Assembly: GCF_018918185.1 (NCBI RefSeq)
Contig: NZ_JAHLPZ010000001.1
Coordinates: 310,001 to 374,000, forward strand
Length of the DNA stretch: 64,000 nt
From: Eubacterium sp. MSJ-21
GTDB lineage: Bacteria > Bacillota > Clostridia > Lachnospirales > Lachnospiraceae
Direction of reading: 5' to 3'
Below the pieces are notes generated by a model that was not told where the DNA came from, ran no database searches, and saw nothing but the letters and a program-made list of their open reading frames with translations. Made by a program: the position numbers and the translations under genes. Below are positions 39,022 to 47,380 of the stretch, piece after piece. Each line of letters opens with the position of its first letter. Position 1 is the first letter of the stretch.

Positions 39022-39087
39022 AGATATTTATAAGAAGAGGCGGAGTTACTAAGTTACTAAAGTAGTTGATAAAGTTCCCAGAAAACT

Positions 39088-39164
39088 TTGCGAAACAGGA
39101 AAGTTTAGGGAAAAAACAAGGAGAACCAAAACCATGATTAAAATACTTTTCATCTGCCACGGCA
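39088..39164 (+). pseudogene. Phosphatase gene 5' fragment, copy B
   Basis: The ATG at 39134 begins MIKILFICHGT and stops eight codons later. Homology to the intact gene extends upstream through the TTGCGAAACAGG leader block and the AAGGAGAACCAAAACC ribosome-site region, about 75 bases in all. Confidence 0.8.
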
Positions 39165-39253
39165 CTCCAGTTTTATGATAATGCATACCTTCGCAGATGG
39201 GGGGCAACACGGGGCAGAATATGGCGGAAAGCCTTGGAATTACTACGATTTAG

Positions 39254-39319
39254 ACTACTAAGGCTCATAGGGGATTCGCCAGAATAGTCAAAGAAATTGA
39301 GAGAAATCCTTAGTAGTAA
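39254..39319. repeat. TTAGTAGTAA boundary motif, left copy
   Basis: ACTACTAAGG (39254-39263) and CCTTAGTAGT (39308-39317) form a 10-bp inverted repeat. CCTTAGTAGTAAG at 39308-39320 is repeated directly at 45757-45769, at the right end of module 3. Confidence 0.7.
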
Positions 39320-39347
39320 GGGACTACTTAGAGAGGTGAATTTGTGT

Positions 39348-39965
39348 ATGTCAAGAAAATTTCAAGGTACAAATTATGCACATTATAAGAAGTGCGAAGC
39401 ATGTGAAAGAAAAAAATTTTGTAATGAAGAAAATAAACCAATGACAGCATATAATATACTCCGAGATAGTGAGGGCTTCTATTATGTGTTCTGCAAATTG
39501 GAAGAAATAGATACAGTTCCTAAATTTACTCCTGATTCAGAGAAGCGTAGAAGGGACTTAGAAGAATACGAAAAGAGACATAGACAGCTCCCGTTTCTTA
39601 TGTCACCAATGATTACAAATGGTGCATTAGCCATAGAATTGGCATTTAAGTTTTTAATATTCAAAGAAAACTTAGAGTTCGAATGTGAGCACAAGCTGGA
39701 TATTTTGTTCTTACAACTACCACAAAAATATGGTGATGAGCTAAGAACAAAGATCTATGAACAGATTCATCAAAATGAAGAATCACTAATGAAGAATCTC
39801 AACCAGATTTCTAATTTGTTTGTAGAGGCACGTTACTCCTTTGAACGAGATACAATAGGATACTCCAATTTTTTTACAGACCTGGTTCACCTTGTTTGTG
39901 ATTATGTCATTGATATGAAGAAAGAGTATATTCACGAGGAAGATGATATTTTAGCAGATGATTAG
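39348..39965 (+). CDS. HEPN-like hypothetical protein
   Basis: 205 residues from the ATG at 39348 (GAGGTGAA upstream; a TTG at 39342 is possible). An N-terminal Cys cluster (YKKCEACERKKFC) may bind metal. Residues about 90-195 look like a HEPN four-helix domain (NGALAIELAFKFLIF, EHKLDILFLQLP and a VEARYSFERD helix). The usual R-x4-6-H RNase motif is not present, so it may be a non-catalytic HEPN such as an AbiV-like or toxin-neutralising protein. It is the first gene of module 3. Confidence 0.5.
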   Translation: MSRKFQGTNYAHYKKCEACERKKFCNEENKPMTAYNILRDSEGFYYVFCKLEEIDTVPKFTPDSEKRRRDLEEYEKRHRQLPFLMSPMITNGALAIELAFKFLIFKENLEFECEHKLDILFLQLPQKYGDELRTKIYEQIHQNEESLMKNLNQISNLFVEARYSFERDTIGYSNFFTDLVHLVCDYVIDMKKEYIHEEDDILADD

Positions 39966-40108
39966 AGAATATGGAACTAAGGATGGAATGATTGGATTAA
40001 TATTATTCGAGGGTCTTATATTTGAAGAATGAAAAAGAAATGTTATAATATGTGTTGAATAATTAAATGAAACTTTACATTTTCAAGGAAATATTGTAAT
40101 ATATAAAA

Positions 40109-40122
40109 AGAACATATGTTCT
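40109..40122. promoter_or_regulatory. Palindrome next to the methyltransferase ribosome site
   Basis: AGAACATATGTTCT is a perfect 14-bp palindrome ending one base before AAGGAGGT (40123-40130). An extended -10 box, TGTTATAAT, lies at 40041-40049. The position suits an operator controlling methyltransferase expression; no separate C-protein gene is present. Confidence 0.55.
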
Positions 40123-40136
40123 AAGGAGGTAAACGC

Positions 40137-41939
40137 ATGGATGAAGCAATAATAAATAAGTTTATTAATAATGCGCTAGTATACCTCAGTTGTAGCTATG
40201 CTAGTGAGTTTGAAAATGCCAATACTAATATAAGAGAAATATATCCATATATTTTTCATGAATTATATCTTGATAAGAATAAATGTAAACAAGTTATGGA
40301 ATATGATTCACTTGGAATTATGTATGAGTCAATTATTCCTAACAGTATAAAAAAAGATTTGGGACAGTTTTACACTAGAGAAGATGGAATGATCGAATAT
40401 ATGTTAGATAAAGTAGATTTGCTTTCTGGAAAAATTTTGGAACCATCCTGTGGATCTGGTGTATTTGTTTGTAAAATAATAAAAAAAATGGTCTCTATGT
40501 TACAAGATAAAGGGTATACTGCATGTCAGATTTTGGATTATATATGTGATAATATTTATGCTAATGATATGGATAAGAATGCATTAGTGATTACGGAAAT
40601 AAACTCACTTGCTGAATTGCTGCCATTGATGGTATGTGCCCGAAAAGAAAATGAAAATTATGTAATGCCTAGATTAAATATTAGTTCATATGATTTTACG
40701 AAAAAAAATATTTTTAAAGGCTATGCAATTATTATAGGAAATCCTCCATTTGTAACAATGTATGGAAAGCGTAGTAGAAATATGACGGAGGAAAAGAGAG
40801 CTTTTTATAATACATTTGATTTTGTACAGAACAAAAAAGGAAACAATAAGTTTAACTTGTCTATGTTTTTCATAGAAAATGGGCTAAAAGCACTTGAAGA
40901 TTGTGGACATCTTTGTTTTATTATGGATATTGCGTTTTTTGAGACAGCATTCGTTGATTTGAGACGGTATATTGTGCAAAACTACACAATAAAATCTATA
41001 ACTAGAGGATTGCAGGCATTTGAAGGTGTTGCAAGTGGACAGCTAATTATAGATGTAATGAATTGTTTACCTAAAAAGAATAATGTTGAATTAGTTAATT
41101 TTGAAAATAAAACTATTAAGCATATAGAGCAGGTGCTTTGGAATGACAAATCAAAAAAATACAAGTTTTTTGAACCGTTAAGTGAGATACAAGAACAAAT
41201 AAATGAAAAGCTGACACAATATGATAATTTGGAAAAGTATTATCCAAACAAATGCTTGAGAACTTGTTGCGCATTGACAGGCAAAACAGATGAATTTATT
41301 GTAGATCCTGATGATTCAAAAGAATATCTTGTATTACCTTATATTGAAGGTTCTAAGGGATTAACTGGAAAATTTCAACGTCCAACACCACAACGATGTA
41401 TTAAATATGATTATGAGCTACAACTTAAATTGTCAGATCAATTTAAAGAGGAGTTGGAGAAAGCCGGAGTTAAAAATAAAAAAAGAGTTACGTTAGGAGA
41501 TAAAGACGCTTATTTAGCACCAAAAGTATTTATTAGACAGAGTGCTACAGAAATAATAGCTACATATTGTGATAAGCCATATGCTGCAAATAATAGTATT
41601 TATATTTTAACCAATAAGGAAAATACAGAACAGAGTAAATCAATGTTGAAGTATACTTGTGGAGTGCTTAATAGTGATTTAGTAACATTCTATTGTAGAA
41701 TTAATAAGATTATTAGAGCAGAAAAAGGGAAAACGCCACAAATTAAGATTTCTGATTTAAAAGATGTTAGGATTCATGTAGACAACCATTATTTCGAAGA
41801 AATTGTTCAAATTGTTGAGCAACTATTAAGAAACCCAAAAGACAAAATGTTATCTAGACGTTTAAATGAGCTTGTTTACATAATATATGGAATTGACGAG
41901 AATGAAAGAAAATTCATTACGGATTATTTAACTGCTTAA
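40137..41939 (+). CDS. N6-adenine DNA methyltransferase of a type II R-M system
   Basis: 600 residues with a consensus AAGGAGGT site. DLGQFYTRE precedes motif I EPSCGSGVF (about 102-110); motif IV is GNPPF (about 201-205), the NPPF form of N6-adenine (gamma-class) enzymes. The C-terminal 250 residues probably hold the target recognition domain. The length is larger than a simple type II methylase, but no nuclease motif is fused. A PD-DxK endonuclease gene converges from the other side, so this should be its protective partner. Confidence 0.87.
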   Translation: MDEAIINKFINNALVYLSCSYASEFENANTNIREIYPYIFHELYLDKNKCKQVMEYDSLGIMYESIIPNSIKKDLGQFYTREDGMIEYMLDKVDLLSGKILEPSCGSGVFVCKIIKKMVSMLQDKGYTACQILDYICDNIYANDMDKNALVITEINSLAELLPLMVCARKENENYVMPRLNISSYDFTKKNIFKGYAIIIGNPPFVTMYGKRSRNMTEEKRAFYNTFDFVQNKKGNNKFNLSMFFIENGLKALEDCGHLCFIMDIAFFETAFVDLRRYIVQNYTIKSITRGLQAFEGVASGQLIIDVMNCLPKKNNVELVNFENKTIKHIEQVLWNDKSKKYKFFEPLSEIQEQINEKLTQYDNLEKYYPNKCLRTCCALTGKTDEFIVDPDDSKEYLVLPYIEGSKGLTGKFQRPTPQRCIKYDYELQLKLSDQFKEELEKAGVKNKKRVTLGDKDAYLAPKVFIRQSATEIIATYCDKPYAANNSIYILTNKENTEQSKSMLKYTCGVLNSDLVTFYCRINKIIRAEKGKTPQIKISDLKDVRIHVDNHYFEEIVQIVEQLLRNPKDKMLSRRLNELVYIIYGIDENERKFITDYLTA

Positions 41940-41949
41940 GAAAATATAA

Positions 41950-41988
41950 ATGGCATATAATAATTATTGATCAATTATTATATGCCAT
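41950..41988. terminator. Bidirectional terminator between methylase and endonuclease genes
   Basis: A perfect 16-bp stem, ATGGCATATAATAATT/AATTATTATATGCCAT, with loop ATTGATC and T-rich sequence on both outer sides lies in the 60-base convergent gap. Confidence 0.85.
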
Positions 41989-41999
41989 ATTTTTATGTA

Positions 42000-42716
42000 T
42001 CAATGATCGTGATTTATTTTATCATTGTAAGTTTTTAATCGTTGTAACATAGAATCAAAACGTGAATCAAGATCAGCCTTTTTTGCTTCTTGTTTTGCAA
42101 TATTTCGATCAATGGATTCTTTATATTTTGTGTAGAATAACTTTAAAAATTCATCTCTTGTTCTATATTCCTCTGGTTCATGAATATTGACTTGAAATTG
42201 AGGTTTAGGGTTGATTCTAACTGAATGATGAATATCTTTTAAAAATTGACAATGTACATAACGACCATCTTCAAAAGCTAAAAATTTTGTCTGGTTATCT
42301 TCAGTTGCTTCGTATTCTAAAAAAACAAATAATAAATAAAAATGACCATCCATAATAAATTTAATTATTTTTTCAGGTGTACCTAAATCAGGATTACTGT
42401 CGGCGTATGAAAATTTTGTGGCCTTTATATCTCCCCATATTAAGTCATCAAATCCTGACTTTGGATGTTTGTAATTAAAGCAAAAGTCATATGGATTTTT
42501 AGTGGCGCCCTTAGGAGCACCTTTAGGATTATAGATTCTTTCGTGTGGATTTTTGGTAATGTATTCGACGAAACCATCTTCTAAATAATCACTGATTTCA
42601 GCACCGCTTCGTGATTTGGCACTAATTGGAAAAATATAATTATGTTTAATAAGAATCTGCGTAAAAATGGATTCAATATCCTGTTTAATAAGATTTTCTA
42701 ATAGCTGTTCATTCAT
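42000..42716 (-). CDS. Putative type II restriction endonuclease (EcoRV/HincII-like core)
   Basis: 238 residues on the minus strand, with AGGAGG just before its ATG. The central FDDLIWGDIKAT segment (about residues 88-99) fits the D...DxK catalytic pattern of EcoRV and HincII-type nucleases. An upstream PKGAPKGATKNPYDFCF loop may contact DNA. The C-terminus is a Lys-rich helix. Assignment rests on this motif, the size and the tail-to-tail position with a DNA methyltransferase. The recognition site is unknown. Confidence 0.7.
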   Translation of the reverse strand: MNEQLLENLIKQDIESIFTQILIKHNYIFPISAKSRSGAEISDYLEDGFVEYITKNPHERIYNPKGAPKGATKNPYDFCFNYKHPKSGFDDLIWGDIKATKFSYADSNPDLGTPEKIIKFIMDGHFYLLFVFLEYEATEDNQTKFLAFEDGRYVHCQFLKDIHHSVRINPKPQFQVNIHEPEEYRTRDEFLKLFYTKYKESIDRNIAKQEAKKADLDSRFDSMLQRLKTYNDKINHDH

Positions 42717-43097
42717 AGAAAATTCCTCCTTTGTCGATTTTTATTATATCAGAGGAGATTTTCTTTTACAATCATTAAGTACTGGGGGCTTCTTAATCTC
42801 TACACATAATTGTTCCAAAGACCGATGCCTCCCTTCGTGCGAATTTTCGCAGAATTAAACAGGGGGGATACCCACCAAGGTCGGTTTATGTAAAAATATC
42901 CGCAGAATATCATCACTAAAGTCGATTTTGTTTTGTCGGATAGTACCGAAATCCGTAGGAAAAATGTGAAAAAAACAGCAAAAAAAGCATAGTTTTTCTG
43001 CGTACATTTTGGCAGAAATATAATTCGAATTGTCTTGCTATTCTGTGCCGTCAGAGTGATATATGTACTACCGAATAAAAAAAGGTGGGTACATATT
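42717..43097. other. Intergenic stretch with ICE-like debris
   Basis: No gene is supported. There is a TTTCTGC/GCAGAAA inverted repeat near 42996-43017. The following relic gene suggests that the region is left over from an integrative element. Confidence 0.4.
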
Positions 43098-43412
43098 ATG
43101 AAGAATGAAATTAGATTTACATTGAAATCAAAGCAGAGGCCGAAACTGGCACAGGAGATTGGAAACCTACTTGGAACAGCACCGCATTATGAACGGGTAC
43201 CAAGCTGTGCATACGATATTGCAGGATACCGACTGCTGCAGTATCTCATGGGGCATTCGGATATAAGCGTAACAATGAATGTGTACACACATATCGGATT
43301 TGATGATGCTGAGGAGGAATTAAAAAGGATGGAAGATTTTAGAAAGGCACAGGCGGAGGTTGAGCAGAAGAAAGAGAAACCGATGTCGCAGAAGATGTTT
43401 AAGGTGGTTTAA
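43098..43412 (+). pseudogene. Chimeric relic: virulence-related-like start fused to tyrosine integrase C-terminus
   Basis: The first 42 codons (MKNEIRFTLKSKQRPKLAQEIG...SCAYDIAGY) resemble a small conjugative-element protein family. The next part, LLQYLMGHSDISVTMNVYTHIGFDDAEEEL, is the C-terminal active-site block of Tn916-type integrases: GH, then the nucleophile Tyr in VYTH. It lacks the catalytic Arg and the N-terminal domains, so it cannot recombine. An internal deletion in an integrative element would create such an in-frame fusion. Confidence 0.72.
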
Positions 43413-43557
43413 TATATAAGTGGGATGGCGCTCTGGCTTAGGCTGGGGCGTTATTTTTGTGGAAAAATAACAAATGTGACGATATAATATGTACAGATTG
43501 AGATTTTTTATAGAAATAATGAAAAGTTGGATATGGTTAATTGAATTGGAGGGCGTT

Positions 43558-44244
43558 ATGGGAAAGTTTAAGCGTTGTGTCTGTAGTGATGCAATAAAAG
43601 AGAAAACAAAAGGATTGTTGGAAAATTTAACTGTTGCTTTAGTTAGTGGTGATATTACTGTAATTGGTAAGCTATTGAAAGATGTAATGGGATCTCCATA
43701 TTTTATAAGGGAGGAGATTTTTTGGCAAAGTTTCATAGAGTACCTTGATAATACATGTGATGACGAGTGCGATTTGAGAAAGTTGTCTGAGATGTTAGCA
43801 GAGGATGGAAATTCTAATGAAAATGCAAAAAGGCTGTTAAAGATAATTGATGACATCGAAACGCAGAGGAAAGCAATATATTTATCAAATCTAACGAGAG
43901 CATGTTGCCAACATTTGATTGATAAGAATAAATTCTTTAAATTGTCCCAGTGTATCGTTAGGTTGACAGATGAAGATTTAATGTTTTTATGCGACAATAT
44001 TGATAAAAAGAAAATTTCAACAGATGAAGAGTATATTGATGATTTTAGAAATTGCGGCTTGATGAAAGAAGTAGATGGCGGCTTTGTATATACTAAAAGA
44101 GCGTTTGAACTAAAAAAATACTCGTTGTGGTATGGGCATGATGTTGAAATTCCGGAAATACCAGAAAGGCAAATTATTGCCGCAACAAGTAATGAAGAAA
44201 TAGAAAAGCTTTTTGAAGAAAAAACTTCATGGGAAACATTTTAA
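43558..44244 (+). CDS. Hypothetical protein, first gene of HEPN cassette
   Basis: 228 residues from the ATG at 43558 (GGAGGG at 43548-43553). It is mainly helical, with Cys pairs near the N-terminus (CVCSD) and mid-protein (DNTCDDEC, RACCQH). I do not recognise a family. It ends 18 bases before the HEPN-motif gene and is probably co-expressed with it, either as a regulator, antitoxin or sensor. This role is inferred from position only. Confidence 0.6.
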   Translation: MGKFKRCVCSDAIKEKTKGLLENLTVALVSGDITVIGKLLKDVMGSPYFIREEIFWQSFIEYLDNTCDDECDLRKLSEMLAEDGNSNENAKRLLKIIDDIETQRKAIYLSNLTRACCQHLIDKNKFFKLSQCIVRLTDEDLMFLCDNIDKKKISTDEEYIDDFRNCGLMKEVDGGFVYTKRAFELKKYSLWYGHDVEIPEIPERQIIAATSNEEIEKLFEEKTSWETF

Positions 44245-44262
44245 TTATAAAGAAGGTATGTT

Positions 44263-45762
44263 ATGAATAAAAGAAAACTTGATTCATTGCTATGGGAAAA
44301 TATTCCAATTGACAATTTTATAATCAGTGGTCATTTAGATATAAAACAAGAAAATCTTGACGATGTGTTTTGGGATGATGTAGATGAATTATGTGTAAAC
44401 AGAGATGATAATTATAATATCAGTATTTCGTGCGTAAGATATTTGAATCAATATAAAGAAATAAAGCAAAGACCTACAGTGGATAAACGAGAATTTATAC
44501 CTGGGGAGACTATGCCGGCGGGAAAATTAGAGATAAAAATATTTGATGATTATACGGTTACTTTTACACCTATGTATTGTGATGGATATATAAGTAAACT
44601 GGACAAAACGGACTATAAACTATCTTGTTATTGTGTTGAAGGAAAAAGTGTGAAAACACCATCGGTTATTAAAGAATGGATACTGAATGGTAGTAAAAGT
44701 GGTTTGCGCTTTTGTGAAAATTCAAGATTTGAATATAAGGTACAAGGTTCTGTTTCTGGGGTTTATGGAGATTTACAGTTTCCAATAAAAGAGGAATTGG
44801 AAGAGCAGGAGTATATAGGAAGGTTTATACACTTTAAATATAAAGATACGGCATTTGACATTCATTTTGTTGGGAACAAATATGGACCTTCATGGAGTAC
44901 CAATCTTAGTATTTCTTATTTTGAGAAGTATGGAAGAATTCCAAGTATAGAAGAAAGAAAACAAATTAGAGAGTATTTGAGTTTTTTTGTTGGAAAGAGA
45001 TTGATGTATGTAGGGGAGTCTTCATTTGACGAAAATGGCAATCAAATCGGTTTCGTTATGAAAAATCCAGGGACATATGGCTTTGATATAAAAAAAGAAT
45101 GTATATCTGGGGCAAAGACGCCTATTAAAGATGATGTATCGTTTCTTCATAATTATTTGGATACAATTCAAAAATATATAGAGCCATTTTCGGAATTATA
45201 TGAGAAACTTGATTTTGCTTCTTTTTTTTCGGCATATTGGTATGCTAAAAAAGTTACACAGCCTATGGACTTACCTATACTTTCCGCTGCATTGGAAAAT
45301 TTGAAAAGAAAGTGGTATGAAGAAGTTGAAATTAATCCAGAAACAGTGCTTATGGACAAAAAAGATTTTTCTAAAAGAATAAAACCAATAAAAAAAATGG
45401 TGGAAACACAGTTCGCAGGAACGGAGTATGTGGAAAGAATGAAGAGAAGTGTTGAAGGTATGAACCGCATGTCTGTGAGTGAACAATTAACACATTTTTT
45501 TGAAGGAATAGACATGCCCGTTGGTAAAAAAGAGAAGAAGGCGTTGCAAGCACGAAATTTTTCTGCGCATGGTTTATATGCTGGAGATAGTATTGATTAC
45601 GAAGAACAGTTTATGACAAGTCAGGTATACGAGTGTATCTTGGTTAGGGTAATATTAAAATTGCTAAAATATGAAGGAAATTATATTGATTATGGGACTA
45701 TTGGATATCCGGAAAAGAACATTAACTGTCCAAGCGGAAGTGAAGTTGGTGAAACCCCTTAG
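44263..45762 (+). CDS. ApeA-like protein with HEPN R-x4-H motif
   Basis: 499 residues. The N-terminal 300 residues form a beta-rich region (KLEIKIFDDYTVTFTPMYCDGYI) like the sensor part of ApeA-type proteins. The C-terminal third is helical and contains ARNFSAHG (about 430-437), which fits the R-x4-H ribonuclease motif of HEPN toxins. Abortive-infection RNases of this design act on tRNA or mRNA after phage sensing. Its stop codon (45760-45762) lies inside the boundary repeat CCTTAGTAGTAAG, so the last residues may come from the junction. Confidence 0.65.
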   Translation: MNKRKLDSLLWENIPIDNFIISGHLDIKQENLDDVFWDDVDELCVNRDDNYNISISCVRYLNQYKEIKQRPTVDKREFIPGETMPAGKLEIKIFDDYTVTFTPMYCDGYISKLDKTDYKLSCYCVEGKSVKTPSVIKEWILNGSKSGLRFCENSRFEYKVQGSVSGVYGDLQFPIKEELEEQEYIGRFIHFKYKDTAFDIHFVGNKYGPSWSTNLSISYFEKYGRIPSIEERKQIREYLSFFVGKRLMYVGESSFDENGNQIGFVMKNPGTYGFDIKKECISGAKTPIKDDVSFLHNYLDTIQKYIEPFSELYEKLDFASFFSAYWYAKKVTQPMDLPILSAALENLKRKWYEEVEINPETVLMDKKDFSKRIKPIKKMVETQFAGTEYVERMKRSVEGMNRMSVSEQLTHFFEGIDMPVGKKEKKALQARNFSAHGLYAGDSIDYEEQFMTSQVYECILVRVILKLLKYEGNYIDYGTIGYPEKNINCPSGSEVGETP

Positions 45763-45801
45763 TAGTAAGAATTCCCCTTTTACGACCATTTTTACTACTA
45801 A
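45757..45801. repeat. TTAGTAGTAA boundary motif, right copy
   Basis: CCTTAGTAGTAAG (45757-45769) repeats the left copy at 39308. TTAGTAGTAA (45759-45768) and TTACTACTAA (45792-45801) form a perfect 10-bp inverted repeat. Confidence 0.7.
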
Positions 45802-45929
45802 CAGGTAGTAATAACTTGCTCAATCTTGCTCTGATTTGCCATAATCTGTAATTTCAGAGCATGTCACAATACCCTCGGAAGCCCTTGCAAAACAGGGCAT
45901 TTCCGTGCAAATTAAGGAGAAACAAAACT

Positions 45930-46427
45930 ATGATTAAAATTCTTTTCTGCTGCCACGGCAACATCTGCCGTTCCACCATGGCTCAGAGCGTATTCACCCA
46001 CCTCGTCCGCCAGTCCCATATCGATTCCTGTTTTGAGATTGATTCGGCAGCAACGAGTACAGAGGAGATTGGGAATCCGCCACACCATGGGACAAAGCGA
46101 AAATTACAACAGGAGCAGATACCGTTGATTCCGCATCGGGCAAGACAGATGACGCGGGCAGATTATGCATATTATGATTACTTGATTGGAATGGATGGTG
46201 CGAATATCCGGAACATGACGCGGATTGCCGGTGGCAGTGATGTGGAAGGGAAGATTTATAAGATGCTGACGTTTGCGGACTATGAGAAGGCTCATAAACT
46301 GAGCGAGGCGCGAGATGTGGCTGATCCGTGGTATACCGGTGATTTTGACCAGACATTTGAGGATGTTATGGCGGGTTGCAAGGGCTTGCTCGCCTACATC
46401 ATAGACAAAGAACAACTGCATAAGTAA
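45930..46427 (+). CDS. Low-molecular-weight protein-tyrosine phosphatase
   Basis: 165 residues from the ATG at 45930 (AAGGAGA at 45914-45920). The P-loop CHGNICRS fits C-x5-R-S, and the general-acid motif is DPWYTG (about 132-137). It removes phosphate from protein tyrosine, or possibly arginine. Truncated copies of its first codons and leader at 29.85 and 39.13 kb show that the start of this gene is a recurrent insertion or recombination site. The intact copy is back in chromosomal base composition. Confidence 0.92.
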   Translation: MIKILFCCHGNICRSTMAQSVFTHLVRQSHIDSCFEIDSAATSTEEIGNPPHHGTKRKLQQEQIPLIPHRARQMTRADYAYYDYLIGMDGANIRNMTRIAGGSDVEGKIYKMLTFADYEKAHKLSEARDVADPWYTGDFDQTFEDVMAGCKGLLAYIIDKEQLHK

Positions 46428-46473
46428 AACAGCATTTACGCGTATTTAACATATGCGAGATAACATATTTAAC

Positions 46474-46520
46474 AACCCCTGTTTATTATGAAATAGAAAT
46501 CATAATAAATGGGGGTTTTT
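46474..46520 (+). terminator. Terminator after the phosphatase gene
   Basis: AACCCC...TTTATTATGA pairs with TCATAATAAA...GGGGTT, with an eight-base loop and a short T run. Confidence 0.75.
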
Positions 46521-46585
46521 ACATGAAGAGTATGTGGCAGATCCTGCCGGAACTATTTACATATTACAGAAGAAGGGTTTAGAAA

Positions 46586-47251
46586 ATGGCACAGATATTA
46601 TACAAAGACATCATCAAGAACAAAGAGATTAACGAATTTATCAAGAAGGGCGATGCGAATTTAGCCACGCTTGGCTATACGGAGCATTCGAAGACACATT
46701 GCACGCTGGTAGCAGAACGGGCAGCCTATCTGCTGGAGAAGCTTGGACATGCTGACGCGGAGATCGAACTTGCGAAGATTGCCGGATATATGCATGATAT
46801 TGGAAATGCAGTCAATCGTGAACACCATGCCGAGTATGGCGCGCTCCTTGCAAATGATATCCTGCGGCGGATGGATATGCCGTTTACAGATCGTGCAACC
46901 ATCGTTTCAGCGATTGGGCATCACGACGAGTCAACTGGAGGTGCCGTGGATATTGTGTCAGCGGCGATGATTATAGCGGATAAGACGGATGTCCGCAGAA
47001 GCCGTGTGCGCTCGCGTGATAAGTCGACCTACGATATTCACGATTGGGTGAATTACGCAGTCACGGAAGCGAACCTGAAGATCAACCGGGAGAAACGCCA
47101 GATTGCATTGGAACTGAAAATTGACGAGAAGATCTGTACGATGTATGAGTATTTTGATATTTTCCTTGGACGCATGCAGATGTGCCGGCACGGGGCGGAG
47201 TTGTTCGGAGCGAAATTCAAGCTGACCGCCAATGGAAGTAAGGTACTGTAA
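46586..47251 (+). CDS. HD-domain phosphohydrolase
   Basis: 221 residues. The HD-domain metal motif is visible as H (THC), then GYMHDIGNAVN (His-Asp about 69-70), IGHHDES and a later Asp in IIADKTDVRRSR. It probably hydrolyses a nucleotide or phosphate ester, but the substrate is unknown. Preceded by an AGAAGGG site. Confidence 0.85.
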   Translation: MAQILYKDIIKNKEINEFIKKGDANLATLGYTEHSKTHCTLVAERAAYLLEKLGHADAEIELAKIAGYMHDIGNAVNREHHAEYGALLANDILRRMDMPFTDRATIVSAIGHHDESTGGAVDIVSAAMIIADKTDVRRSRVRSRDKSTYDIHDWVNYAVTEANLKINREKRQIALELKIDEKICTMYEYFDIFLGRMQMCRHGAELFGAKFKLTANGSKVL

Positions 47252-47288
47252 AATCTTCTGTGGATATTCCTGTAGAAAAATGCTATAA

Positions 47289-47303
47289 TTACAATAATTG
47301 TAA
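47289..47303. promoter_or_regulatory. Palindrome overlapping a -10 box
   Basis: TATAAT at 47284-47289 runs into TTACAATAATTGTAA, a palindrome with 7-bp arms. This placement suits a repressor site for the small membrane-protein gene at 47381. A CCGGAG/CTCCGG hairpin (47311-47338) follows in the leader. Confidence 0.4.
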
Positions 47304-47380
47304 ACTGATTCCGGAGTGATTGTTTGACAATGCTCCGGTTATTTGGTTAGTAAACTATAGTATAAATATGGGGGAAGCGT

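Noticed and set aside
40137-41939. Methyltransferase as a fused type IIG restriction enzyme
   Set aside because: No PD-(D/E)XK or other nuclease motif is seen in the N-terminal 90 residues, and a separate endonuclease gene is adjacent.
46523-46582. 19-codon ORF (MKSMWQILPEL...) before the HD-domain gene
   Set aside because: It lacks a proper ribosome site, overlaps the terminator tail and has no attenuator-like structure, so it is not supported as a leader peptide.
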